A DNA stretch of 64,000 nt from JARRQJ01 sp963761035 (GTDB lineage Bacteria; Pseudomonadota; Gammaproteobacteria; DRLM01): the NCBI GenBank assembly GCA_963761035.1, contig CAVXFH010000002.1:1116001-1180000 (forward strand), in the 5' to 3' direction. Positions within the stretch are counted from its first letter, which is position 1; each line of letters starts with the position of its first letter. The position numbers and the translations under genes were made by a program. A model generated the notes under the pieces. That model had not been told where the DNA came from. It made no database searches and worked only from the letters and a program-made list of their open reading frames with translations. This document shows, one piece after another, positions 9,149 through 16,657 of the stretch.

Positions 9149-9901
9149 ATGCAGGATCATCATACACTGTCGGGAAAAGTGGCGCTCATCACCGGCGCGG
9201 CGCATCGCGTCGGCGCCGCCATTGCCCGCGGTCTGCACGGCCACGGCATGAACGTCATCATCCATTACCGCAATTCCCGTAGTGCCGCCGAACGGCTGCA
9301 AGACGAGTTACGGGCAAAGCGCCTCGACTCGGTACAGCTAATTCAAGGTAATTTGCACGATATGGCGTTTCTGCCATCCCTGATTCACGAATCTTATCAT
9401 TGGCAGGGTCGGCTTGATGCCCTCGTCAACAATGCCTCCAGCTTTTATCCCACGCCGATGGAAGACGTTAGAGAAGCACAATGGGACGATTTGCTCGGCA
9501 GTAACCTAAAGGCGCCGTTTTTCCTCGCGCAGGCGGCTGCTCCCTTTCTCCGTCAGCAACGGGGCTGCGTTGTCAACATCGTGGACATCCATGCGGAACG
9601 GCCGCTCACGGGCTACCCGGTTTACAGCATCGCCAAGGCGGGACTGGTAATGCTTACCAAGAGCTTGGCGCGGGAACTGGCTCCCGAGGTCCGGGTGAAT
9701 GCCGTGGCTCCCGGCGCCATCCTATGGCCGGAGCATGATGCGGGCGAAGAGACCCGCAAACTCATCATCGCGCGTACCGCCTTGAAGCGGCAGGGGAATC
9801 CTCAGGATGTGGCGCGCGCCGTGGCCTTTCTCGTCAAGGATGCCCCATACGTTACCGGACAGGTATTAACGGTGGACGGCGGGAGATCGCTGAGCACTTA
9901 A
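9149..9901 (+). CDS. Pteridine reductase (FolM/PTR1-like short-chain dehydrogenase)
   Basis: 250 aa NADPH-dependent short-chain dehydrogenase that reduces pterins (dihydromonapterin or dihydrobiopterin) and can back up folate reduction. The cofactor loop TGAAHRVGAAIA (about residues 15-26) has the Arg-containing TGxxxRxG form specific to pteridine reductases. NNASSFYPTP replaces the plain NNAG, and the catalytic block VDIHAERP...YPVYSIAKAG supplies Asp, Tyr and Lys. The C-terminal VTGQVLTVDGGRSL is standard. I start at ATG 9149; a longer frame upstream would enter the divergent methyltransferase gene. Its neighbours folK and folB support a pterin role. Confidence 0.9.
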   Translation: MQDHHTLSGKVALITGAAHRVGAAIARGLHGHGMNVIIHYRNSRSAAERLQDELRAKRLDSVQLIQGNLHDMAFLPSLIHESYHWQGRLDALVNNASSFYPTPMEDVREAQWDDLLGSNLKAPFFLAQAAAPFLRQQRGCVVNIVDIHAERPLTGYPVYSIAKAGLVMLTKSLARELAPEVRVNAVAPGAILWPEHDAGEETRKLIIARTALKRQGNPQDVARAVAFLVKDAPYVTGQVLTVDGGRSLST

Positions 9902-9932
9902 TATCCTACCTTATTGCGGTGGGGTCGAGTAA

Positions 9933-10427
9933 TCAACCTCCTAAATCTATTTCCACCGGCCACAGGGGCTGGCTGTCTTTATCGAACTCCCGCCATAACG
10001 CCTTGAAACTGCGCCCACTAACCGGATGCGGCATGTCGCCCGCAATTTCCGCCAGCGGCCCCAGTACAAAGGCATAGCGGGTGATTTCCTCGCGTGGCAG
10101 TTTGATGCCCGCTTGTTCCATAACCAGATCGTCATAGAGTAATAGATCCAAATCCAAGGTGCGGGAACAGAAGCGCGGCGCGCGACGATCACGCGAATGC
10201 CTCCGTTCAATATCGTGAAGACATACGGCTACCTTTTTCACCTCTCGTTCGGTATCAAAGCCAATTACCAAGTTGAAGAAATTGCCACCGGCAAAACCCA
10301 CCGCCTCGCTCTCATAAACGCGCGACAGGGTGAGGGGTCCAAAACATTCGCGCAATCCCGCCACGCCGGAACGGACATGTCGTTCACGCTCGATATTGCT
10401 GCCCACGCTTACATAGACTCGCGCCAT
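9933..10427 (-). CDS. folK: 2-amino-4-hydroxy-6-hydroxymethyldihydropteridine pyrophosphokinase
   Basis: Transfers pyrophosphate from ATP to hydroxymethyl-dihydropterin, the step before dihydropteroate synthase in folate synthesis. 164 aa. Family signatures are visible: VSVGSNIERERHVRSG at the N-terminus, SRTLDLDLLLYDD (Mg/ATP binding Asp residues) near 88-100, and RYAFVLGPLAEIAGDMPHP near 117-135. The ATG lies two bases after the folB stop, so folB-folK form a translationally coupled pair. It faces the pteridine reductase gene. Confidence 0.95.
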   Translation of the reverse strand: MARVYVSVGSNIERERHVRSGVAGLRECFGPLTLSRVYESEAVGFAGGNFFNLVIGFDTEREVKKVAVCLHDIERRHSRDRRAPRFCSRTLDLDLLLYDDLVMEQAGIKLPREEITRYAFVLGPLAEIAGDMPHPVSGRSFKALWREFDKDSQPLWPVEIDLGG

Positions 10428-10429
10428 GA

Positions 10430-10786
10430 TCAGGCGCCTTTACCACGTTCAATGATGACACCCACGTCGCGGGCACCGCGCACCGCGCCGTGTTTGTTGA
10501 CCCGCAAACGCAACCATGGCACGCAGAACTCTTTAAGAAGCAGTTCAGCCACCCGTTCGGCTAGGGTCTCCACCAATTGGAATTCACTGTGCCCGACGAA
10601 ATCGATCAAGCGCTTGGCCACCGCCTTGTAATTGAGCGTGTCGGCCAAATCGTCTCTGGCGGCTGCGCGACGGATATCGGCGCCCATCTCCAAATCAAGG
10701 ATCACCGTCTGCCGCACCCGCCGCTCCCAATCGAACACCCCAATTACGGTATCGATTCTAAGGTCGTGGAGATATATAATATCCAT
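10430..10786 (-). CDS. folB: Dihydroneopterin aldolase
   Basis: Converts dihydroneopterin to hydroxymethyl-dihydropterin plus glycolaldehyde, directly supplying FolK. 118 aa, the normal length. Visible motifs: IYLHDLRIDTVIGVFDWERRV at the start, the LNYKAVAKRL segment with the conserved Tyr, LVETLAERVAELLL, and VNKHGAVRGARDVGV with the conserved Lys. First gene of the folB-folK pair, divergent from plsY over 137 bp; a candidate sigma-70 promoter is present upstream (10816-10844). Confidence 0.95.
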   Translation of the reverse strand: MDIIYLHDLRIDTVIGVFDWERRVRQTVILDLEMGADIRRAAARDDLADTLNYKAVAKRLIDFVGHSEFQLVETLAERVAELLLKEFCVPWLRLRVNKHGAVRGARDVGVIIERGKGA

Positions 10787-10815
10787 GTCCTGCCTTGCTT
10801 AATTCCAAAAACAAC

Positions 10816-10844
10816 ACTATAAGTGCAATGCTCTTCCGTTTAAA
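10816..10844 (-). promoter_or_regulatory. Candidate sigma-70 promoter for folB-folK
   Basis: On the minus strand a -35-like TTTAAA (10844-10839) and a -10-like TATAGT (10821-10816) are separated by exactly 17 bp. They match the consensus at four and five of six positions, and lie 30 bp before the folB start. Pattern match only. Confidence 0.4.
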
Positions 10845-10923
10845 GCCGAGAAGCCATAGCAGCTACGTAAATAAAATCTTACTGGCAGGTACACAATAAA
10901 CTCAGCGCCTAACTCCTATTTTC

Positions 10924-11508
10924 ATGATCAGCTCAATACTTCTGGTTCTCGGCGCTTACTTGCTCGGTTCCTTATCCACTGCCATTGTCATCAGTAAATC
11001 GCTGAAGCTGCCCGATCCGCGTACCCAGGGTTCGCGCAATCCGGGCGCTACCAACGTGCTGCGCATCGCCGGCAAAAAGATCGCGGCAATCGTATTGCTG
11101 GGCGATTTGCTGAAAGGGCTAATCCCCGTCTTAGTGGCGCGAGCCCTAGATGTAGACCAAAATACACTGGCGGCAACTGGTCTCGCGGCCTTCCTCGGCC
11201 ATCTTTATCCGCTCTATTTCGGCTTTCGCGGCGGAAAAGGGGTAGCAACGGCCTTGGGTGTGCTGTTGGGTTTGGCTTGGCCAGTGGCGGTAGCGCTATT
11301 GATTACTTGGTTAATCATCGCAAAGGTGCTCCACATTTCGTCGCTTGCGGCAATCATCTCCGCAACGGTGGCTCCAATCTATACTTGGCTATTGGAAGAC
11401 TCCACACCGCTGCTGGTTATGATATGTGTCACCAGTATACTGCTGCTGTGGCGACACCGCGGCAACATCCAACGTCTGCTGAGTGGGGCTGAGGGCAAGA
11501 TTGGCTGA
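10924..11508 (+). CDS. plsY: Acyl-phosphate:glycerol-3-phosphate acyltransferase PlsY
   Basis: Inner-membrane enzyme that acylates glycerol-3-phosphate with acyl-phosphate from PlsX, the first step of phospholipid synthesis. 194 aa with about five hydrophobic segments. The three family motifs are present: GSLSTAIVI near the N-terminus, GSRNPGATNVLR at about 36-47, and the glycine-rich GHLYPLYFGFRGGKGVATALG at about 91-111. Divergent from folB, the common gammaproteobacterial arrangement. A decayed YaiI/YqxD gene follows. Confidence 0.95.
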   Translation: MISSILLVLGAYLLGSLSTAIVISKSLKLPDPRTQGSRNPGATNVLRIAGKKIAAIVLLGDLLKGLIPVLVARALDVDQNTLAATGLAAFLGHLYPLYFGFRGGKGVATALGVLLGLAWPVAVALLITWLIIAKVLHISSLAAIISATVAPIYTWLLEDSTPLLVMICVTSILLLWRHRGNIQRLLSGAEGKIG

Positions 11509-11559
11509 TTTAGCCCAAGGCCTCTCGCTAAGCGGCTTTCATCATCGGGAGAATAGTAT

Positions 11560-11821
11560 ATGCATATTTGGATAGATACCGATGCCTGCCCCAAGCCTAC
11601 CAAGGAAATCCTATAAAAAGCCGCAGCGCGGGCTTGCGTCATGGGCTCGCTCGTCGCCTACAAGTCACTGCGGGCGCTGCCTTCACGGCACATCCAGGCC
11701 GCATAAGTACCGTCCGGCTTGCTTTGACGTGGCGGACAGTAGGATTGTCCAGAAATTGCGTAGGATGCCTGTCGTCACCGCCGACACCTCTACCGCTGCC
11801 ACGATAATCGAGGGTTTAAAT
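11560..11821 (+). pseudogene. Decayed YaiI/YqxD-family (DUF188) gene
   Basis: The first 18 codons after ATG 11560 (good GGGAGA upstream) read MHIWIDTDACPKPTKEIL, the hallmark start of the YaiI/YqxD NYN-like nuclease family. Codon 19 is TAA (11614-11616) and codon 49 is TAA (11704-11706). The same frame still gives SLRALPSRHIQA between these stops, as expected for the family. From 11723 the homology moves to another frame: FDVADSRIVQKLRRMPVV, then TADTSTAATIIEGLN. Two nonsense codons, one frameshift and the missing last third (about 50 residues) make this a clear pseudogene. Family recognition is from memory of the conserved motifs. Confidence 0.8.
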
Positions 11822-11826
11822 TCCTC

Positions 11827-11952
11827 TTATTTCACTGGTTGCCGGGCAGGCGTATCGGGGAGATAAAGCGGTCCTTTTTGGCCGCAAGCGGTCAATGATA
11901 CGGCACCGCCCACGAGAATCAACAACCAACAAATTATCTTCAAGCATTTCAC
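11827..11952 (-). CDS. lptM: LptM (YifL)-like LPS assembly lipoprotein
   Basis: Small outer-membrane lipoprotein, 41 aa from the GTG at 11952, which has AAGGGA six bases upstream. In-frame ATGs at 11967 and 11973 are alternatives. A hydrophobic signal peptide ends in the lipobox LTAC, followed by the LptM signature CGQKGPLYLP. LptM binds LptD and helps its oxidative maturation during LPS translocon assembly. Usually the gene precedes lysA-dapF near cyaY and cyaA. Here cyaA is close by, but lysA and dapF are absent and the gene stands alone between a pseudogene and an esterase on the opposite strand. Confidence 0.85.
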   Translation of the reverse strand: MKCLKIICWLLILVGGAVSLTACGQKGPLYLPDTPARQPVK

Positions 11953-12059
11953 CGATAGTCCCTTCATGCGCATCGCGCTACAATACAGTAAAAGCGAATG
12001 GAATCCTCCCGTAGTATAAAGCGCGGATGGACTAAACCCAAGCCGATGGTCAAGCAACA

Positions 12060-12725
12060 ATGCTAAGCGTTCTCCCCAGCATCGAGATTGATCCGCCGTC
12101 CATTCCACAAGCCACGGTAATTTGGTTACACGGCCTGGGTGCTGACGGCCATGATTTCGAACCTATCGTTCCGCAATTACATTTATCAATTCCCGTACGC
12201 TTCGTCTTTCCTCATGCGCCGCGCCGTCCTATTACCATCAACGGCGGCTATGTCATGCGCGCCTGGTACGACATTACCGCTGCGGATCTTTCCCGCGGTG
12301 AAGATGAAGAAGGCATCCATACGTCCGCACAACAGATCGATGCCCTCGTCGAACGGGAAGTTCACAACGGTATCATTCCCCGGCGTATCGTCTTGGCGGG
12401 ATTTTCCCAAGGAGGGGCCATCGCCCTGCATGCCGGACTGCGCTACCCGCGGCGACTTGCCGGGATTCTCGCCCTTTCCACCTATCTGCCCCTTGCCACT
12501 AGCATCGCGCTGGAGGCGCATGCGGCCAACCGCGATATTCCCATCTTCATGGCCCATGGCGACCTAGATTCCGTAGTACCTCCTCCTCATGCCCAGATGT
12601 CCAGGAGTCGCTTAACGAAATTGGGGTATGGAGTGGAATGGCACAGCTATGCGATGCCGCACAGCCTATGTCATGACGAAATCATGGATATTGGGAAATG
12701 GCTGACCCACGTTTTAGACCATTAA
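12060..12725 (+). CDS. Alpha/beta-hydrolase carboxylesterase (acyl-protein thioesterase-like)
   Basis: 221 aa member of the phospholipase/carboxylesterase family (EstB, YpfH and APT1-like). The oxyanion region WLHGLGADGHDFEP is at about 22-35, the nucleophile elbow GFSQGGA at about 118-124 (Ser about 120), the acid in HGDLDSVVP at about 169-177, and the catalytic His in MPHSLCHDEI near 202. The catalytic triad is therefore complete. Substrates of this family are short-chain esters or acylated proteins; the specific one is unknown. It is convergent with cyaA, separated by only 25 bp. Confidence 0.88.
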   Translation: MLSVLPSIEIDPPSIPQATVIWLHGLGADGHDFEPIVPQLHLSIPVRFVFPHAPRRPITINGGYVMRAWYDITAADLSRGEDEEGIHTSAQQIDALVEREVHNGIIPRRIVLAGFSQGGAIALHAGLRYPRRLAGILALSTYLPLATSIALEAHAANRDIPIFMAHGDLDSVVPPPHAQMSRSRLTKLGYGVEWHSYAMPHSLCHDEIMDIGKWLTHVLDH

Positions 12726-12750
12726 TTTCAGGGAGTGGTATAAGTTTATA

Positions 12751-15609
12751 TTAGTCCTTATCAATTTGTTCTATGGCCTGGTTAAGCTGATCTTCGATTT
12801 GTTTTTTATAATTCAAGAAATGAACGGTTTGGATGCGGCCTCCCGCTTCGCCGCCGAACATGGCGCGCGGCAAATCGATATCGGTGATATAGATGGGATA
12901 TCGAGCCCCTGCTTGCCGTTGACTTAAGACAAACCCAGCCACTTCGTGAAACAGCCTTTCGCCGTACTCCAAACCGGGAAATTCCATGTCATTGCAATAA
13001 ATGGTATACCGCGGCTGATCGTCATCGCCGGTGTTGCCGATGACCTGAAGGTTGAAATAATTTCTAACTCGCCGTAAGGGACTGGCGGATGAATATATCA
13101 ATTTTCTCCCACCGCGCTTGTCTTTTACGGCTTCATAAAACTCAATCTCCGGGGCAGGCATATGGCTGTTATCGATCGAGACTTCGTTGCTTTGCCTGGT
13201 AAGCACGGCATCGAAGAATATTTTGAACTGCTCCACCAGTGTCGCACGATCGAAGAAACTGACGCGCTGATTAAACAATGAACCCCGCTCGTCGGCAATA
13301 TAGACATCGGCAAAACCTTCATCCGCCCGGTAAACCACCTGAATGACGCCGGGTCTATTGATCTTGGAAATAAGCGGCAGGAATCCCTCATTGAGCGCAT
13401 AACGATCGATGACTACCCGGCTGAATTCAACTTGTCCTCGCGAAAGATAGCGCAATAGAGCGTCATAATTACCCAGCCTGCTGTAACGCAACAGGGAACT
13501 CTCCAGAAACAGCACATAATAAGTCTGCTCAACCGCCAAAATATAGCGGGCCGCTTGCGAGACGCCCTCCTTGTAATAACAAGCCAGCACATCGTCGAAC
13601 AGCTCTTTGATACGCATACTGATCGCCGCACCCCGACTTGACGAAAAACTGTAAAACTCCGGCAGAGTAGGAACGTCATTGCCGCCTGGAGGCGTCCATT
13701 GCAGATATTCGCTTATACAATTCAGCAAGCCGTCTACCCCGAGATAACGGAATGTCAGGACTTCTTTCCAGCTGCTCAAGATTACCTGATCGAAGGTCAA
13801 GGCCAAATTCTCGGCTAAACCGCTGTAATTGAGTGCGTCAGTGCGCGCGGTGGTGAGAAATCTGCCTTCTTTGGTATGTTGATACTGAGGATCGAGCCCC
13901 ACATTGACAAAGATCACCGAGGTAACCATCTTCGCCGGAAAGGCCAGATCATTAATGTTGGTTTCCATGATTTGGCCGAGAGGAAACACGCGGCGAAGAA
14001 CTTGGAGCGTGGCATAGATCTCCCGTACTGAGAGATTGCTTTTGGAAGATTGAAGAACGATCGAGGTCCTATCGTCAATTAGACCGTTGCAATAACTCCA
14101 GATGACCAATTCGCAAACACTGCGCGCCCTCTTCAATGGCGTGCTTTGCATAACCTCGTTGACGGCGACCGAGCCGCGAAACATCGCCCACATATCCTGT
14201 CCGTCCTGCGTAAGGAATTGATGCAAGGATACCTGGCCTTCCCATAAGTCGTCGGATATACCGCGATTGATGATTTCCACTTTACCCGCCTTACGCTCGA
14301 AGGCCGCATAGAGCTTGCGGCCGAGCACTGTAATGTCCTTCTGATTGATAAGCATTAGGCCGGCGTGTTCGCGCGCAAAATTAGATAGGATGCGATAGCA
14401 ATGAGTGAGTTCGTTGACCAATATCTTACGTTCCCGCAGTACACGATTTATCTTCCAGCTTGCCCTCGCATCCAACATCTCCAGATAGACCCCCCCCCAT
14501 CCCCAAGAGGTGGCTAGTGAACGCATCAATTCTCGCCGCCAGCTGATAAAGCGCGGATTATCCGGCGTACTCAACCGTTCGTTGACCTTGAAATAAAAGC
14601 AGCGCCGTACAAAGTCGAGCCGGTCATACTCGGAGGATCGGTCCAAATATTCCTCGATTGCGCGGTAGAGCATGATATAAGGATCGAGAAGGTCGAGCGA
14701 CGTCTCGCCGCTGTATATTTCACGCTTGAAGCGCTGACACAACAATTCGATGTTCGGATATTGACTGGTATAGATCTCCATCAACAAAAGCTTAAGTACT
14801 GATTTATAGGGCGAGTCGATACCCTTGTACAACTGCCATAACGCGGCACCGAAAAATTCTTCCGCCGGCACCTGGGCTATATTGCCGAAGTCCACAAATT
14901 CGTTCTGGTTTACGTGGCGCCTTCCGACCAAGGTCTTCATATACGTTTCGTAGTGATCCTCTTGTCCAGGCGGCACCAGCCACCATAATGGATAGCGTCC
15001 CGCCAGCAATAAGCCGGTGCGATAAAATTCCTCCAATAATAAGTAATGTTGTGCGGTACCGCTGCTCTCCTTGGAAAGATCGGCATGTTGACCTTTCTTG
15101 AAACGTGCAGGGTTAATCAGAAAAAAATGGGTTTCCAAACCAATGCTGGCTGCCCATTTCTCTATAAGCGTCGATTTCTGTTGCAGCGCGGCCAGCTGTC
15201 CCGCATCCAATTCGGGTCGATGACACACCCATACGTCGAAGTCGCTGGACTGCGAATAGGCGACGGTACCGCTACTGCCCATGATAAATAGCGAATAAAT
15301 ATCGTAGCGCGGCAGTGCTTTACGCTTGACATCGAAGCTGATGGCGATCTTCTTGACGGCATGCAAAGCGTCCTTGGACAGCCGGTAATCGGACACGCCC
15401 ACTGGGCACTCATTGGACGCATAACCGGGCAGAATGGGGTGATTGACATGAAACAGCAACGGAAGCAAGTCGAGAAAGTCCCGGTGCCGCCTGCGCATGG
15501 ATTCCTTGGCGCGACGCAAGCGTTCCCTATTAAGCAATAGAAAACGCTGCTTGATGGCCGAGGTGCTGGCGAAGCCCTCTGTCAATTCCGCTGATTGCAT
15601 TGATTTCAC
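12751..15609 (-). CDS. cyaA: Class I adenylate cyclase
   Basis: Cytoplasmic adenylate cyclase making cAMP for Crp-type regulation. 952 aa, about 100 longer than the E. coli enzyme. The nucleotidyltransferase-like core holds FIMGSSGTVAYSQSSDFDVWVC at about 108-129 with the paired Asp residues. Other family blocks are FHVNHPILPGYASNECPVGVS, QHYLLLEEFYRTGLLLAGRYPLWWLVP and WGWGGVYLEM. The C-terminal half is the less conserved regulatory part. Codons for WGWGG contain nine consecutive Gs (plus-strand Cs 14490-14498), a possible slippage site, although the frame is intact here. Divergent from a PAS-GGDEF gene. Confidence 0.95.
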   Translation of the reverse strand: MKSMQSAELTEGFASTSAIKQRFLLLNRERLRRAKESMRRRHRDFLDLLPLLFHVNHPILPGYASNECPVGVSDYRLSKDALHAVKKIAISFDVKRKALPRYDIYSLFIMGSSGTVAYSQSSDFDVWVCHRPELDAGQLAALQQKSTLIEKWAASIGLETHFFLINPARFKKGQHADLSKESSGTAQHYLLLEEFYRTGLLLAGRYPLWWLVPPGQEDHYETYMKTLVGRRHVNQNEFVDFGNIAQVPAEEFFGAALWQLYKGIDSPYKSVLKLLLMEIYTSQYPNIELLCQRFKREIYSGETSLDLLDPYIMLYRAIEEYLDRSSEYDRLDFVRRCFYFKVNERLSTPDNPRFISWRRELMRSLATSWGWGGVYLEMLDARASWKINRVLRERKILVNELTHCYRILSNFAREHAGLMLINQKDITVLGRKLYAAFERKAGKVEIINRGISDDLWEGQVSLHQFLTQDGQDMWAMFRGSVAVNEVMQSTPLKRARSVCELVIWSYCNGLIDDRTSIVLQSSKSNLSVREIYATLQVLRRVFPLGQIMETNINDLAFPAKMVTSVIFVNVGLDPQYQHTKEGRFLTTARTDALNYSGLAENLALTFDQVILSSWKEVLTFRYLGVDGLLNCISEYLQWTPPGGNDVPTLPEFYSFSSSRGAAISMRIKELFDDVLACYYKEGVSQAARYILAVEQTYYVLFLESSLLRYSRLGNYDALLRYLSRGQVEFSRVVIDRYALNEGFLPLISKINRPGVIQVVYRADEGFADVYIADERGSLFNQRVSFFDRATLVEQFKIFFDAVLTRQSNEVSIDNSHMPAPEIEFYEAVKDKRGGRKLIYSSASPLRRVRNYFNLQVIGNTGDDDQPRYTIYCNDMEFPGLEYGERLFHEVAGFVLSQRQAGARYPIYITDIDLPRAMFGGEAGGRIQTVHFLNYKKQIEDQLNQAIEQIDKD

Positions 15610-15779
15610 CCTGCTCTGTTTATCGTCAATTGGGCTCGTATCTAAAGTGTTCGGCTCTTATCCATCACGCTCTTTTGTCCCGCACTCTTGAACCCTGGCA
15701 GCCTGATATACAGATCCATACTTGCCTAATGGCACGCCCCTTTGATATATCCAAGTAAAGGTTCCGGGAGAACTTCGCC

Positions 15780-16601
15780 ATGGGTCACGCACTTAGCAGC
15801 ACCACCGCCACCGCGGTATTATTGAACGCCCCGTTTGGCGTGCTGATCTTAGACAAAGAAGGACGTATCGCTTGGCTAAACAACGAATTGGAAAAATTAT
15901 TGGATGTCGCAGCGGATCGTCTGCTTGGCCAAAGTGCGGACAACGCCGATCCGGCTTGGCGCAGTCTACTGTTCGCGCCCGAGCAAACCCTATTCCTGGA
16001 GGCCACTGCTAACCGCCGCGCCCGTTGGCTGCAAACTTGGAGTGCGACCCCGCCGGGGAACGATGGCGTCATCTACTATTATGCGGACATCAGCAGTCTG
16101 CAAAATGCCCTGGATGACTGCAATCGACTTAATGAAGAACTGACACAACACGCCACTCGCGACCCGGTCACCGGACTACCCAACCGCCAAGCCATGTTGC
16201 ATGGGTTGGAACCCCTGGTATCCCGGAGCCGACGCTATCACAACCCATTGACGGTGATCCGCCTGCGCATCGACAATCTCGCCGACATTGACAGCGAATT
16301 CGGCAAAGGTAATGGCGAGTTGGTATTGACCGCCGTTGCTCGAATGCTGAAGGATCAAATGCGCTGGGCCGACCTGATCGGGCGCATCGATACCGATGAG
16401 TTTTTGCTGGTGCTGCCCGAGACCGACGCAGACGCCGCCATTCGCCTCTTGGACAAGCTGCGTCAACGCCTCGCCGCGCTCTCTCTCACCAGCGGTGACG
16501 GCAGAGCCATCCCCATGATCACTCACTTCGGATTGGCTGGCTGGCAACAGGGAGATGATCTCACCAAGCTGTTACGCCGTACGCGCGAGAAGTTAGAATA
16601 G
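15780..16601 (+). CDS. PAS-GGDEF protein with degenerate active site and intact I-site
   Basis: 273 aa cytoplasmic protein. An N-terminal PAS-like domain (about 13-105, including GVLILDKEGRIAWLNNELEKLL) is joined by a short helix to a GGDEF domain that begins at ATRDPVTGLPNRQAML (about 125-140). The signature loop is DTDEF (204-208) instead of GGDEF, so diguanylate cyclase activity is probably lost. Five residues upstream sits RWAD (195-198), a match to the RxxD inhibitory site that binds c-di-GMP. It may therefore be a c-di-GMP receptor. Good GGGAGA Shine-Dalgarno. Divergent from cyaA over 170 bp, which hints at cAMP/c-di-GMP cross-talk, but this is inference. Confidence 0.87.
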   Translation: MGHALSSTTATAVLLNAPFGVLILDKEGRIAWLNNELEKLLDVAADRLLGQSADNADPAWRSLLFAPEQTLFLEATANRRARWLQTWSATPPGNDGVIYYYADISSLQNALDDCNRLNEELTQHATRDPVTGLPNRQAMLHGLEPLVSRSRRYHNPLTVIRLRIDNLADIDSEFGKGNGELVLTAVARMLKDQMRWADLIGRIDTDEFLLVLPETDADAAIRLLDKLRQRLAALSLTSGDGRAIPMITHFGLAGWQQGDDLTKLLRRTREKLE

Positions 16602-16657
16602 ACTCCTAGAAAAAATTCACTGGATAGCGCTTAGTATTATTATGAGTGCGCGCGCGG

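Noticed and set aside
15730..15745. TGGCACG-N4 sequence resembling a sigma-54 -24 element before the PAS-GGDEF gene
   Set aside because: The -12 element lacks the required GC at the right spacing (TTTGA is found instead of TTGCA/T).
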